A stretch of DNA of 60,000 bases, from assembly GCA_016946835.1 (NCBI GenBank), contig JACVTC010000081.1:407501-467500 (forward strand), written 5' to 3'. The notes below the pieces were generated by a model. That model was not told the DNA's origin, did no database searches, and saw only the letters and a list, made by a program, of their open reading frames with translations. The DNA is from Neocallimastix lanati (nom. inval.) (lineage: Eukaryota; Neocallimastigomycota; Neocallimastigomycetes; Neocallimastigales; Neocallimastigaceae). The translations under genes were made by a program, and so were the position numbers. Of the stretch, positions 20,218 through 31,800 are shown piece after piece. How positions within the stretch are numbered: the first letter of the stretch is position 1; each line of letters opens with the position of its first letter.

Positions 20218-21156
20218 TGTAAAATATTTAATAATTTGAATACGTATTTAAATGTAATGTAATGTAAATTATTGTGGATAAAAATGTTTTCCAAATTTTT
20301 AATATAAATTTAAATGTATTCCAAATTATTAATTTAATTAATTTTCTCAAAAATGTATGACTAAATTATTTGGAGAATTTACATCATTATTACTCACTTT
20401 GAATCATGAAACTTGTAAATTAAAAATAATTAGTCATGAAACTTGTAAATTAAAAATAATTAGTCATAAATTAGTTAAATTAAAATAATCAAAGAAAATT
20501 GCCTTTTCCGTTTGTTTACAAAAACTTGCCGTTTTGTTTATTTATTTTTAGAAATATTAGATAGTTTTAAATAGTTTTTATATTAAAATAATTCATAACA
20601 TTTCATGTAATTTATTATTAAATGTAATTACAAATATATAATAATATTTTAGTTAGTTTATTACAATCTATTCAATTTAAATTTTAATTTTCAAAAAGTA
20701 TAAAAAGAGTTAATTTTCAACTATTGAACGATAGTTGGAAAATAGTATAGAAAATAGTATAGTTTAGTTAGAAAATAGAATAGTATAGGAAATATTATAG
20801 ATAAGATAGATAGTACAAATTTTATATTTTATTAATTAGTATTATAACTATTATTAGAATAGTTATCTTTTATAAAACAAATTTTATTTTAAATTTTATT
20901 TTAAAATCTTAACTGCTAGTAGGCTTTCCGGTAAAGGACCCTACGGTACCCAGTTAAGTGATTGTTGATTTTAGAATAGTTAAATTCAACAAATAAGAAA
21001 TATTAATAAAAGGATTTTTTTATAAAACAAAAAATTAAATTAGTTTTTTTAGTTTTAGTGTTTTAGTTAATAATTAATTATAGTGTTAATATAAAATAAA
21101 TTGTGTAAAATAAAATAGTCTGTCCACACCGACCTAAGCTATTATTTTATTTTACA
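20218..21156 (+). repeat. Element C 5' LTR with TATA box and inferred RNA start
   Basis: Pairs with 25914-26854. TATAAAAA at 20699-20706 is followed 34 nt later by AGTTGGAAAAT (20733-20743), the predicted 5' end of the RNA because it is complementary to the PBS. Differences from the 3' copy are concentrated in the last 90 bp. Confidence 0.88.
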
Positions 21157-21167
21157 ATTTTCCAACT
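21157..21167 (+). promoter_or_regulatory. Element C self-priming PBS
   Basis: ATTTTCCAACT directly abuts the 5' LTR and is the perfect complement of 20733-20743, located just downstream of the LTR TATA box. Tf1 of fission yeast primes reverse transcription with the first 11 nt of its own RNA in the same way. No TGG-type tRNA PBS is present. Confidence 0.8.
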
Positions 21168-21254
21168 CCTTAGATTAGTATAGTTTACCTTTGTGTAGGA
21201 TAGACTAGTAATAGTATAAAAATTTTTTTTTTTTTTTGAAATAATAATTAAAAA

Positions 21255-24200
21255 GTGGATTTAGTAATACTTTATAGTTTAATTTATAGTTTAATAAATA
21301 ATAATAATAAGATGAATTACATAAATGTCAACAATCAACATCCAGGAGCTAGGGGAGACTTTGACGCAGCCTCTGAAGCCAGCTCCATGGAAATAGAAAA
21401 TGAGGTTGGTAATAACGTCAATACCAGGGCACGCCTCATTCCGAAACCAAAAGCATTCTCCGGAAGAAGAAACGAACTACCAGCCTTCCTTGGTCAAATC
21501 AACCGATATTTTAAGTACAATTTAGACGAAGAAGCTGCTGCTGATGACGAATTCAAGATTGATATTATAAGTAGTTATTTGGAGGGAAACGCTGCTGAAT
21601 GGTTTGCTGATCTAGTTAAAGAAGAAAGTCCACTATTGGAAAATTACGAGAATTTTATTGACGCTTTGCAACAACGTTACAAATCCTGTGCGAGTTCAGA
21701 TGTCGCGAACAGCCGACTTACCAAGATACGTAGCCAACAATTTAGAACAATAGCCGAATACTGCAATCAGTTCGAGAAAATAGCCAGAGATTCATCATTT
21801 AATGACGAAGCTAAAATCCATTTTTTCATTAAGGGTTTACCAACAAGAGAAAAAGAAAGAACCAAACTAATTTATCCTAGAATTAGAAGAATTAATGAAC
21901 TAATTAATGTTGTAGCTGCTAATGCTGAAGAAGATCGTCGTGTTAACGGAAATGACCCAATGGATATAGATCAAAGAAGAATTAGACCTTTTCGTAGGGA
22001 TTTAGGATCAAGTCGTTACCAAAATAATTACCGAAGTAGCCAAAATTACAGGGATTCTTCACCAAAGAGGTCAAACAAACCGAAGAAGTGTTTTATATGT
22101 AAGAGCACAAGCCACTTAAAGGAAAACTGTCCCAAGCAACAGGACAAAATTAGAAGAAGAGAAAAGATCTTACAGATTAAATTGAGCGAGAAAAGTTTAG
22201 CTCACACTTACAATGTTGTTTTTAAGTACAAAAATGGTTTTATTATGTCCGCAATTCTAGATACTGGCTCAGATCTTAATATTATGGATAGAGCTACCGC
22301 CGATAAATACCAGATCCCAGTACGACGAATCCTCCATGAGAAAAACGTTATCGGATTTAACGGAAATGGAACAATTCGTTATGAAACCATTCCATTAACT
22401 ATGGTCATGGGTCAACATATCGAAACCATTCAATTTTACATTTATAGCTTACCAAAAGGAATTTCGGTTATTTTAGGAAATCCATGGTTGAAGAAGCATT
22501 GCCCAACAATTGAATTTGATAAAGGTAATATCAGATTCAGTTCCCAATACTGCAAGAGAAATTGTTGTGCCACCGCTGAAGATATTATGAGAAGAACAAC
22601 TGAAGAAAAGAAGAAAAAAGATGAAATCCGCCGAAGTAAGATACAATTAGCTAGAGAAATTATTAATAATTATAATAATGTATTAGATAGTTTAGATAAT
22701 AATGATGTTAAAAAATTAGTCGATAATAAAAATAAATTATGTAGTAAAAAATCACGTAATATAAAGGCTATTATGAAAAAAGCCTTAGTTAAAAAAGAAA
22801 AATGTATTAAGAGAAAAGAATTAAATAAAGGAAAATTTGAAAATTATGCTTTCTGTTATGTTTTAAAAAATGAAAATAAAGATAAAAGTGTTATTAAATG
22901 TGATTATAATAATGAAAGTGTTAAAGAAAATAAAAGTTTGGAAAGAATACCAAAACAATATGAGGAATTTAAAAATGTGTTTGATGAACAAGAGTGTAAC
23001 GAATTACCACCACATCGTCCATACGACTGTAAAATTAGATTAAAGGATGATGTAGACTTATTTTATGGACCATTATATCCATTAACGGAAGAAGAACGTG
23101 AAGCTTTAAAAGAATATATCAAAGAAAATTTAGAAAAAGGCTTCATTAGACCTTCAACATCTCCTGCTGGTGCTCCAATTTTATTCGTTAGAAAAAAGGA
23201 TGGAAGTTTAAGACTTTGTGTCGATTATCGAAGACTTAATGAAAATACTATAAGGGACTCCTATCCACTCCCTTTAATCACCGAGCTTTTTGACAGATTG
23301 AGAGAAGCTAAGTATTTTACTAAGTTAGATTTAAAATCAGCTTATAACCTGGTAAGAATACGTGAAGGTGATGAATATAAAACAGCATTTCGAACAAGAT
23401 ATGGTCATTTCGAATATCTTGTTATGCCATTTGGTTTGAAGAATGCTCCAGCAACTTTCCAACACTTTATTAATGACGTTTTAGGAGAATACTTAGATGA
23501 ATTTGCTTTTGCCTATATCGATGATATACTTATTTATTCTGAGACATTAGAAGAACACCGTACACATGTTAAGAAAATACTTAAGAAATTACAAGAAAGT
23601 GGTCTTTATGCAAAATTAAGTAAGTGTGAATTTGAAGTCCAGAAAACAACATTCTTGGGGCACGTAATATCCAATCAAGGAATTTCCATGGATCCGGATA
23701 AAGTTAAGTCTATCTTAGAATGGCCAATACCAACTACAGTCAAAGAAGTACAATCATTTATAGGTTTATGCAACTACTACCGAAGATTCATCCCAAACTT
23801 TGCTAAAATTGCTAAGCCGTTACACAACTTAACAAGAAAAGATGTTAAATATGAATGGACTGAGGAATGTTCTGCCGCATTCGAAACTTTAAAGAAACTC
23901 TTTACAAAAGAACCAATACTTGTTCATGCAGATCCGGATTTACCATTTATAGTAGAAACAGATGCTAGTAACTTTGCAATCGGTGCTGTGTTATCTCAAA
24001 GACAAAAATATACAAACGCATTACATCCAATTTGTTATTATTCAAGAGGTTTAACAAAATCTGAAAAGAATTATCCAATATATGACAAGGAATTATTAGC
24101 TGTCAAGTGTGCGTTACAAGAATGGAGACATTACTTAGAAGGGGCTAAGCATCAATTTACAATTTATACCGATCATAAAAATTTAACTTTTCCACGTAAA

Positions 24201-25880
24201 CCTGAGTTGTTATCTCAACGTCAAATAAGATGGAACTTATTCTTATCTCGATTTGATTACAAAATACAATATAGACCAGGAAAAGAAGGTGGAAAACCAG
24301 ATGCTTTTTCGAGAAGACCAGATTATGAAAATCAAGAAATAGATGATGAAAAAGAAACTTCAGCTTGTCTTACAATACAAGAAGCTACAGAAGATTTATG
24401 TTTAGTTGCAATTCAAGGGAACTTAAAAGATGAATTGATAAAAGAAATTAAAGATGATGAAGTCATACAAGAATTAATCAAGATCAAAAAAGGAGAATCT
24501 ACTTCTAATAATAAATATAAAAATAAAATGAAAGACTTTACTATTGACGAAGAAGGTTTATTATTATATAAGGGTTTAATTTTCGTTCCAAAGAAGATGA
24601 GAAATATTATCATTGCTATTCATCATGATAATCCAGTTCAAGGTCATTTTGGTATTCTCAAAACCAAAGAAATTATAAGTAGAAATTTTGTTTGGTTTAA
24701 GATGACTTCCGATATTGTTAAGTATATCGCATCATGCAAAACATGTGCTCAAGTAAAAGATGATCGCCACCGTCCTTATGGATTACTTCAACCTCTTCCT
24801 ACTCCAAAAAGACCATGGTCCTCAGTCTCAATGGATTTTATAACTGATTTACCTAAGTCAAGAGACAAAACAGTTATAATGGTCGTAGTTGATAGATTAA
24901 CAAAGATGGCTCACTTTATTCCATTTAGGAGTATACCTACCACTCAAATCGCTGCTGATGTATTTTTTAGAGAAGTTTTTCGTTTACACGGATTACCAGA
25001 AGATATTACTTCCGATAGAGGATCTCAATTCACCTCCGAATTCTGGCAAAGACTTTGTAGTTTATTAGATATTCGTCAAAATTTGTCAACAGCACATCAC
25101 CCTCAAACAGATGGTCAAACTGAACGAGTTAATGGTATATTAGAACAATTTTTAAGGTGCTATATTAACAAAAGAAAAAATAACTGGATGGACATTCTTC
25201 CTTATGCTGAATTCGCATATAATAACACATTACAACAATCGACTAATCAGACACCATTCTTCTCAAATTATGGTTTTTATCCAAAATTCAATCCAGTTAT
25301 ACCTGCTGATAGCAGAAGAACAAGTACCATTGACCATGTTGAACAAATAAGGAAAAACATGCAATTCCTCAAGAAAAATTTAGAAAAAGCTAAGGAAAGA
25401 TATAAGAGATATGCAGATCACTTAAGAATTGTAGGACCAAAATTAAAAGTAGGTGATAAAGTTTGGTTAAAGCGTCCAGACTTACTTCCAAAAGGTCCTT
25501 CTAAATTGACTAACAGAAAACTCGGTCCTTTTAAAATTATTGAAAAAACAGGCCCTGTTTCTTATAAATTAGAATTACCTGATACTATTAAATGCCATAA
25601 TGTTTTCCATATTTCAAATCTAGAACCTTACAATGAAAGAGAATTTAATGAATCAAGTGCAAGTACTAATACTCGAATTACTTCGATCGCTACTGATACT
25701 GAAGGAAAGGAACCTTTGAAGATTGTTGCCGCTAAAGTTGTTAACAATAAACCTTTTTACTTTATGTTATGGAAAGGACTTCCAGCTACTGAATGTACTT
25801 GGTTGTCTGAAGATGAAATCACTGATCCTCAATTAGTTCAAGAGTTCAATAAAACAAATAGAGTTCCTTCTAGATTATAA
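21255..25880 (+). CDS. gag-pol: Element C Gag-Pol polyprotein with chromodomain
   Basis: A single 1541-codon ORF. Translation may start at the second ATG (21312), since the first 19 residues are an unusual hydrophobic and Asn-rich run. Domains in order: capsid-type gag (about 60-215), CCHC knuckle CFICKSTSHLKENC (near 278), protease LDTGSD (near 334), RT with YIDD (near 753), RNase H with ETDASNFAIG (near 900), integrase HHCC module (near 1120-1165), then Asp in SMDFITDLP, Asp in TSDRGSQF and Glu in GQTERVN. The C-terminus has LGPFKII followed by a chromodomain-like fold (about 1485-1535) with FMLWKGLPATECTWL. Fused gag and pol match Tf1-like chromoviruses. Confidence 0.95.
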   Translation: MDLVILYSLIYSLINNNNKMNYINVNNQHPGARGDFDAASEASSMEIENEVGNNVNTRARLIPKPKAFSGRRNELPAFLGQINRYFKYNLDEEAAADDEFKIDIISSYLEGNAAEWFADLVKEESPLLENYENFIDALQQRYKSCASSDVANSRLTKIRSQQFRTIAEYCNQFEKIARDSSFNDEAKIHFFIKGLPTREKERTKLIYPRIRRINELINVVAANAEEDRRVNGNDPMDIDQRRIRPFRRDLGSSRYQNNYRSSQNYRDSSPKRSNKPKKCFICKSTSHLKENCPKQQDKIRRREKILQIKLSEKSLAHTYNVVFKYKNGFIMSAILDTGSDLNIMDRATADKYQIPVRRILHEKNVIGFNGNGTIRYETIPLTMVMGQHIETIQFYIYSLPKGISVILGNPWLKKHCPTIEFDKGNIRFSSQYCKRNCCATAEDIMRRTTEEKKKKDEIRRSKIQLAREIINNYNNVLDSLDNNDVKKLVDNKNKLCSKKSRNIKAIMKKALVKKEKCIKRKELNKGKFENYAFCYVLKNENKDKSVIKCDYNNESVKENKSLERIPKQYEEFKNVFDEQECNELPPHRPYDCKIRLKDDVDLFYGPLYPLTEEEREALKEYIKENLEKGFIRPSTSPAGAPILFVRKKDGSLRLCVDYRRLNENTIRDSYPLPLITELFDRLREAKYFTKLDLKSAYNLVRIREGDEYKTAFRTRYGHFEYLVMPFGLKNAPATFQHFINDVLGEYLDEFAFAYIDDILIYSETLEEHRTHVKKILKKLQESGLYAKLSKCEFEVQKTTFLGHVISNQGISMDPDKVKSILEWPIPTTVKEVQSFIGLCNYYRRFIPNFAKIAKPLHNLTRKDVKYEWTEECSAAFETLKKLFTKEPILVHADPDLPFIVETDASNFAIGAVLSQRQKYTNALHPICYYSRGLTKSEKNYPIYDKELLAVKCALQEWRHYLEGAKHQFTIYTDHKNLTFPRKPELLSQRQIRWNLFLSRFDYKIQYRPGKEGGKPDAFSRRPDYENQEIDDEKETSACLTIQEATEDLCLVAIQGNLKDELIKEIKDDEVIQELIKIKKGESTSNNKYKNKMKDFTIDEEGLLLYKGLIFVPKKMRNIIIAIHHDNPVQGHFGILKTKEIISRNFVWFKMTSDIVKYIASCKTCAQVKDDRHRPYGLLQPLPTPKRPWSSVSMDFITDLPKSRDKTVIMVVVDRLTKMAHFIPFRSIPTTQIAADVFFREVFRLHGLPEDITSDRGSQFTSEFWQRLCSLLDIRQNLSTAHHPQTDGQTERVNGILEQFLRCYINKRKNNWMDILPYAEFAYNNTLQQSTNQTPFFSNYGFYPKFNPVIPADSRRTSTIDHVEQIRKNMQFLKKNLEKAKERYKRYADHLRIVGPKLKVGDKVWLKRPDLLPKGPSKLTNRKLGPFKIIEKTGPVSYKLELPDTIKCHNVFHISNLEPYNEREFNESSASTNTRITSIATDTEGKEPLKIVAAKVVNNKPFYFMLWKGLPATECTWLSEDEITDPQLVQEFNKTNRVPSRL

Positions 25881-25913
25881 GTCGCTCAGGGGCTCGACTT
25901 AAACAGAGGGGCA

Positions 25914-26854
25914 TGTAAAATATTTAATAATTTGAATACGTATTTAAATGTAATGTAATGTAAATTATTGTGGATAAAAATGTTTTCCAAATTTTTAATA
26001 TAAATTTAAATGTATTCCAAATTATTAATTTAATTAATTTTCTCAAAAATGTATGACTAAATTATTTGGAGAATTTACATCATTATTACTCACTTTGAAT
26101 CATGAAACTTGTAAATTAAAAATAATTAGTCATGAAACTTGTAAATTAAAAATAATTAGTCATAAATTAGTTAAATTAAAATAATCAAAGAAAATTGCCT
26201 TTTCCGTTTGTTTACAAAAACTTGCCGTTTTGTTTATTTATTTTTAGAAATATTAGATAGTTTTAAATAGTTTTTATATTAAAATAATTCATAACATTTC
26301 ATGTAATTTATTATTAAATGTAATTACAAATATATAATAATATTTTAGTTAGTTTATTACAATCTATTCAATTTAAATTTTAATTTTCAAAAAGTATAAA
26401 AAGAGTTAATTTTCAACTATTGAACGATAGTTGGAAAATAGTATAGAAAATAGTATAGTTTAGTTAGAAAATAGAATAGTATAGGAAATATTATAGATAA
26501 GATAGATAGTACAAATTTTATATTTTATTAATTAGTATTATAACTATTATTAGAATAGTTATCTTTTATAAAACAAATTTTATTTTAAATTTTATTTTAA
26601 AATCTTAACTGCTAGTAGGCTTTCCGGTAAAGGACCCTACGGTACCCAGTTAAGTGATTGTTGATTTTAGAATAGTTAAATTCAACAAATAAGAAATATT
26701 AATAAAAGGATTTTTTTATAAAACAAAAAATTAAATTAGTTTTTTTAGTTTTAGTGTTTTAGTTAATAATTAATTATAGTGTTGATATAATAAAATAGTG
26801 TAAAATAAATTATAGTCTGTCCTCGCCGACCTAAGCTATTATTTTATTTTACAC
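25914..26854 (+). repeat. Element C 3' LTR
   Basis: Copy of 20218-21156, preceded by the polypurine tract AAACAGAGGGGCA and followed by the target duplication CAAGT. Confidence 0.9.
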
Positions 26855-26893
26855 AAGTAATAAATTGATTCTTATTAAAAACCTTTTAATATA

Positions 26894-27544
26894 TGTCAAG
26901 GATTTGATACAAATTAATTTATATTTAATACCACAAAAATAACAATTTAATTATAAATATAATTTGTACTCCTTAAATCCTTGTACCGTTCATAACCAAA
27001 TTAATATTGTATTACATATTAATTAATATTATCCCTTTTATACATTATTGAACCCCTAATATATTAATTGATTAATATTGTATTACATATTAATTAACAT
27101 TATCCCTTTTTATATTAATTAATATAGTTGAATATTATTTATAAAAATTGTTTTTTATTAATTATATTATTTTATATATTTTTATTATCTTATATTATAT
27201 ATGTATTATTCTATTACTTTATATATTAAAATTATATTTTATATTGTTATCTTTAAATTAGTATTTATTAAAATATATTATTAAATATTTTATATTGTTT
27301 TTCAAAATATAAAAGAACTAAAAAATATTCTTTTTTAAATCTTTGTAAGACTATTATTTACAAATAATCTGATAACTTTATAATAAAACATATTAAATAA
27401 AAATATAGTTAATTAAAAGTTTAATAATAAAATAATATTTTATATTTGAATAAATCAATTTATAAAAATAAAATAATATCAAAAGGTTATTAGATTAAAG
27501 GCTTCCAACCAAGTTTACCCTTTAATCTAAGTACCAACTTAACA
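26894..27544 (+). repeat. Element D 5' LTR
   Basis: Ends TGTCAAGGATTTG and CCAACTTAACA. TATAAAAG near 27308 precedes GTAAGACTAT (27345-27354), the counterpart of the priming sequence GTAAGATTAT in the 3' LTR. The C at 27351 is the difference seen between the two LTRs. Confidence 0.9.
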
Positions 27545-27554
27545 ATAATCTTAC
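27545..27554 (+). promoter_or_regulatory. Element D self-priming PBS
   Basis: ATAATCTTAC directly follows the 5' LTR and is the perfect complement of GTAAGATTAT in the 3' LTR (33027-33036), downstream of the TATA box at 32990. The 5' LTR copy has one mismatch. This is a Tf1-type arrangement. Confidence 0.72.
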
Positions 27555-27578
27555 CGCTATTTTAGAAACTTCCTTGGA

Positions 27579-28802
27579 ATGCCTAAAATTGGCCTAAGAC
27601 GCTCGGGAATGTATTCAGCTAGATCGGATGAAGAAATGGATATGAATAAAGAAGACTCAGTACAACAATTGCGATCCGAAGCCACCCAAGCTTGTACCAC
27701 CTTAGCAGAAGGTGTTCAACAGTTAAGAAATGATACCTCACAAGCTTGTAATAGTATAGTTTCTGGGGTGAATGAAAACTTCGTTTCCAAAGAAGACTTA
27801 CAAAATTACCATCAAGAGGTAATGAAACAATTCGGAGCTTATGATAAAATGAATAATGAAATATTGGCCTCTTTAGAATCTTTGAAAAAGGCTACCCTCT
27901 ATTTTAAGCATGAATTATGTAATAAAACTCAAGTAGAAAATACTTCTTCTGGTGCTACCTCGTCGATACCGTTGACATCTGGAAATCCTACGGTAAACCT
28001 CCATTCTGTTTTCGATGATAATATCTCAACTACTACAAGATATGACAATGATCATGATGTTATCATGCAATCTGCTTACCCTATTAATATTCCTCAAGTT
28101 CCCGATCCAGGTTTGTTTTCAGGTGATATTTCTGAAACCGAACTTTTCTGTCAACTGTGTGGGGACACATTTAAAACCTATCCATGTAAGTCTTGGCCTG
28201 AAGATTCGAAAATCAACTTTGTGCAATCAAGATTAAGAGAAGCTGCTAGAAGTTGGTACCAAACAAAATATTCCAGTAGTCCTCCTGCTTCCCTAGAGGC
28301 TCTTCTTAATGAATTAAAAGAAGCTTTTCCTGATGTTGTCAGCAAAAAGTTAAAGAAAATTAATTTAATAAATCTTAAACATTCTCATGGTAATATTAAG
28401 GACTATATCGATTCTTTCCGTAAACTAACAGCTGATCTTGGTTGGCCTGAAGAACCATTAGTATTATTTTTCTATAATGGTCTTCATCCAAAATTTAAAG
28501 AAGAAATTAATATAATGGAGAAGTTTCCAGAGAAAATAGAAGAAATTACAACAAAGTGCATATTGTTTGAATCTTCTTAAGAAACTAAATTAAAGATAAA
28601 TCAATTAACCAGCAATAAAAATTATAAGAGAAAGAACTCTCATTCTTATCCCAATAGTGAAAACAAGAATAAGAAGAATAACAATTATTACAATCATAGT
28701 AAAAATAATAACTTCCATAATAATAAATCTAAGGTTAATTCCAGTTACAACAACCGAGAAAATTATGTTACCGAAGTCCAAAAAATTAACTCAAAAAACT
28801 AG
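27579..28802 (+). pseudogene. gag: Element D gag, interrupted by an in-frame stop
   Basis: From the ATG at 27579 the frame encodes 333 residues to a TAA (28578-28580), then continues in the same frame for 73 codons to TAG (28800-28802). The N-terminal half has two related helical segments with TQACTTLAEGVQQLR-like spacing. The capsid-like region is about 170-333. The segment after the premature stop is Asn/Lys/Ser-rich and basic, a nucleocapsid without a zinc knuckle. The slippery site sits directly before the TAG. The TAA is most simply a point mutation (for example from CAA) that truncates Gag before its basic tail. Confidence 0.8.
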
Positions 28803-28825
28803 ATAATGGACTTCCCAAGAAGTCC
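28793..28825 (+). promoter_or_regulatory. Element D gag-pol -1 frameshift site with hairpin
   Basis: A_AAA_AAC (28793-28799) is in gag phase and followed at once by TAG. After an 8-nt spacer a perfect 7-bp hairpin forms, GGACTTC and GAAGTCC around a CCAA loop (28808-28825). The -1 frame (CTA at 28799) runs open through the protease motif. No convincing second pseudoknot stem was found. Confidence 0.75.
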
Positions 28826-31800
28826 TCTCCGATTAAAACTATTCAATATAATTATCCAACTTTAAACCCTCCTCTTCCTAATTCTTTCTTTTTGTTTAAA
28901 TCATTTATCCCAACAATAAACAAAAGGAACAAAAACATTAAATTACAAACCAAATCAATGTTAGATTGTGGTTCTTACTGCAATTTTATTTCTACCAATT
29001 TAATCTCTCGGTTAAATCTTGTACCTCAAAAACTTAATACTTAATAATAAAATATATATAAAAGGTATTAGTGGTGATACAGATTCCATTAATGAATTTG
29101 TGTCTTTAAATTTTCAACTAAAAATCAAAATTAACAATACGTTTCATTTAATCAAATTTAAAGAAAAATTCCTTGTGTCAAAACATATTCCAGTGGATTT
29201 ACTCCTTGGAAATCAATTTATGAAAAACTATAAAATACATTTTAGTTATGATAATCATTATCTTTACTCTACTTTTAAAATCTCAAAATTTAAATCAAGA
29301 ATTATAAAGAATTTTAAACAAAATGCGAATTCAATTAATTTTTATGAAGGATTACCCTATAATTACAACTTTTTAATCTATTCTTTTCTTTCAAATAAGG
29401 TATCAGAGGATTCTGAAGAACCTGATATTGAGCGTATTCCTGAACAGTATAAAGACCTTGCAATAGTCTTCAGTAAAAAGGAAGCAGATAAGCTTCCTCC
29501 CCATCGTTTAACGGACTGTGAGATCAATCTTCAACCAGGTGCTACTTTACATTATGGACCAATCTACCCGCTTACATTGGAAGAATCAGAAGTTTTAAAA
29601 GATTACATAAAGGAAAACGAAAAGAAAGGATTTATTAGAGAATCTCACTCCCCAGCCGGCTATCCTGTTCTCTTTCAAAAAAAGAGTGATGGTTCTCTCC
29701 GACTCTGCGTTGACTACAAACGTTTAAATGCGGTTACTATTAGAAATTCCTATCCTTTACCGCTCATCAACGACATTATTGAACGAGTCAAAGGAGCCAA
29801 GTACTTTACTAAATTGGACTTGCGCTCCGCATATAATTTAATTCGTATAAAGGAAGGCGATGAATATAAAACAGCTTTCCGTACTAAGTATGGACATTAC
29901 GAATATTTAGTAATGCCATTTGGTCTTAAAAATGCACCTGCAATCTTCCAATCTTTTATTAACTCTGTCCTTCGTCCATTCTTAGAGAAATCGGTAATAC
30001 TCTACCTAGATGACATTCTAATTTATTCTAATTCATTAGATGATCATCATCAAACTGTACGTGAGGTTCTCAAAAAGCTTATTGACAATAATTTATATGC
30101 TAAACTTTCGAAATGTGAATTCGATAAAGAGGAAGTCGAATTCCTTGGACATATCATTTCTGGTTCTGGTGTGTCCACTGATCCAAAGAAGATCAAATCA
30201 ATCAAAGAATGGCCCATTCCAAAAAACGTAAAAGAGGTTCAAAGGTTTCTTGGTCTTTGCAATTACTATAGAAGATTCGTAAGGAATTTTGCTGCTATTG
30301 CTAAACCTTTGCATGCTTTAACCAAGAAAGGAAGGAAGTTTGTTTGGTCTAAAGATTGTGATTCCTCCTTCTCAATTCTCAAAAAACGTTTAACTTCTTC
30401 CCCTCTCCTCATGCATCCTGACTTAACAAAACCTTTTATTGTTGAGTGCGATGCTAGTAACTTTGCTATTGGAGCAGTTCTTTCCCAGTATGATAATGAT
30501 AATAAGCTTCATCCTATTGCTTATTTTTCTCGTAGTCTTAACAATGCCGAAATAAACTATTCGATTACCGATAAGGAACTTTTATCAATTAAAGAAGCTT
30601 TCTCATCATGGCGTCACCTTTTGTTAGGTGCTAAATTCAAGATTAAAGTTTTTACTGACCATAGAAATCTTCTATATACCCTTGGAGGGAAGATAGGTAA
30701 TCAACGTCAACATCGTTGGCATCTATTCTTCCAAGAATACGACTTTGAACTTATCTATCGCCAAGGTAAAAAGAATGGCAAACCCGATTCGTTATCCAGA
30801 AGACCAGACTACCAAAAGGAAGATATAGAGGATAAACCTGAGTTTATCTTAGACAGTAAGAATATTGGTAAAATCCCATGTTTAATTAGTATAACTAACG
30901 ATCTTCTCAATAATATTAAAATAAACTTAAAGAATGATAAGGTTGCTGAGGATCTTCGTATATATTTTTCTGAAAATAATGTCTCTCAAGGTTTCCCTTA
31001 TAAACCATTTCGCAAAATGAATAAGTTTAAATTAGAAAATGATTTAATATTATACAACAATCTTATTTACATACCAGATCAACTTCGTTTAGATATTTTA
31101 ACTCGTTATCATGAGAAACCTGCTGCGGGTCATTTTGGTGTCAAAAGAACTTTGGAGTTGATCTCAAGAAACTTTTGGTGGCCCAAGATGGAAGATGATG
31201 TTAAGAATTTTGTAAAGTCGTGTGAAACATGTATGAGAAACAAAAAATCTAGGCACCGAAAATTTGGGTTACTTCAACCGCTTGACGTTCCAGAAAGACC
31301 TTGGAAATCAATCGAAATTGATTTCTTATGTGGTCTTCCACCATCCAAAGGTAATGCGGTGATTATGGTTGTAGTTGATAGATTTTCAAAAATGATACAC
31401 CTTATTCCCTTCAAAGATATTCCAAATTCCGTACAAACAGCCAAAGCTTTTATCAATAATATCTATAAGCTCCATGGTCTACCCTATGATATTATTACGG
31501 ATAGAGGTTCACAGTTTACGAGTGAACTTTGGCAAGAATTTCTATTCTTATTAAATATTAAATCGAAAATAGCTACTACTGACCACCATGAAACCGTAGG
31601 TCAAGTTGAACGATGCAATTCTTTCATCGAACAATACCTTCGCTGTTTCTCAAGATCTTTCTATCATGATGATTGGGTTGATTTTCTTCCACTTGCTGAA
31701 TTTGCTTATAACAACTCAATTCACCCTTCCACTAACGAAACTCCCTTTTTTATCAACTATGGATTTCATCCTTACATGGATGAATATACACTACTCCCTA

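Larger units (their letters stand above)
20218..26854 (+). mobile_element. Chromodomain Ty3/gypsy retrotransposon C, complete
   Basis: LTRs 20218-21156 and 25914-26854, one fused gag-pol ORF, a polypurine tract AAACAGAGGGGCA (25901-25913), and a perfect target duplication CAAGT (20213-20217 and 26855-26859). It is nested inside LTR2b. It has Tf1-type self-priming sequences rather than a tRNA PBS. Termini are TGTAAAATATT...TTTTACA. The ORF is intact, so the element could be active. Confidence 0.92.
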
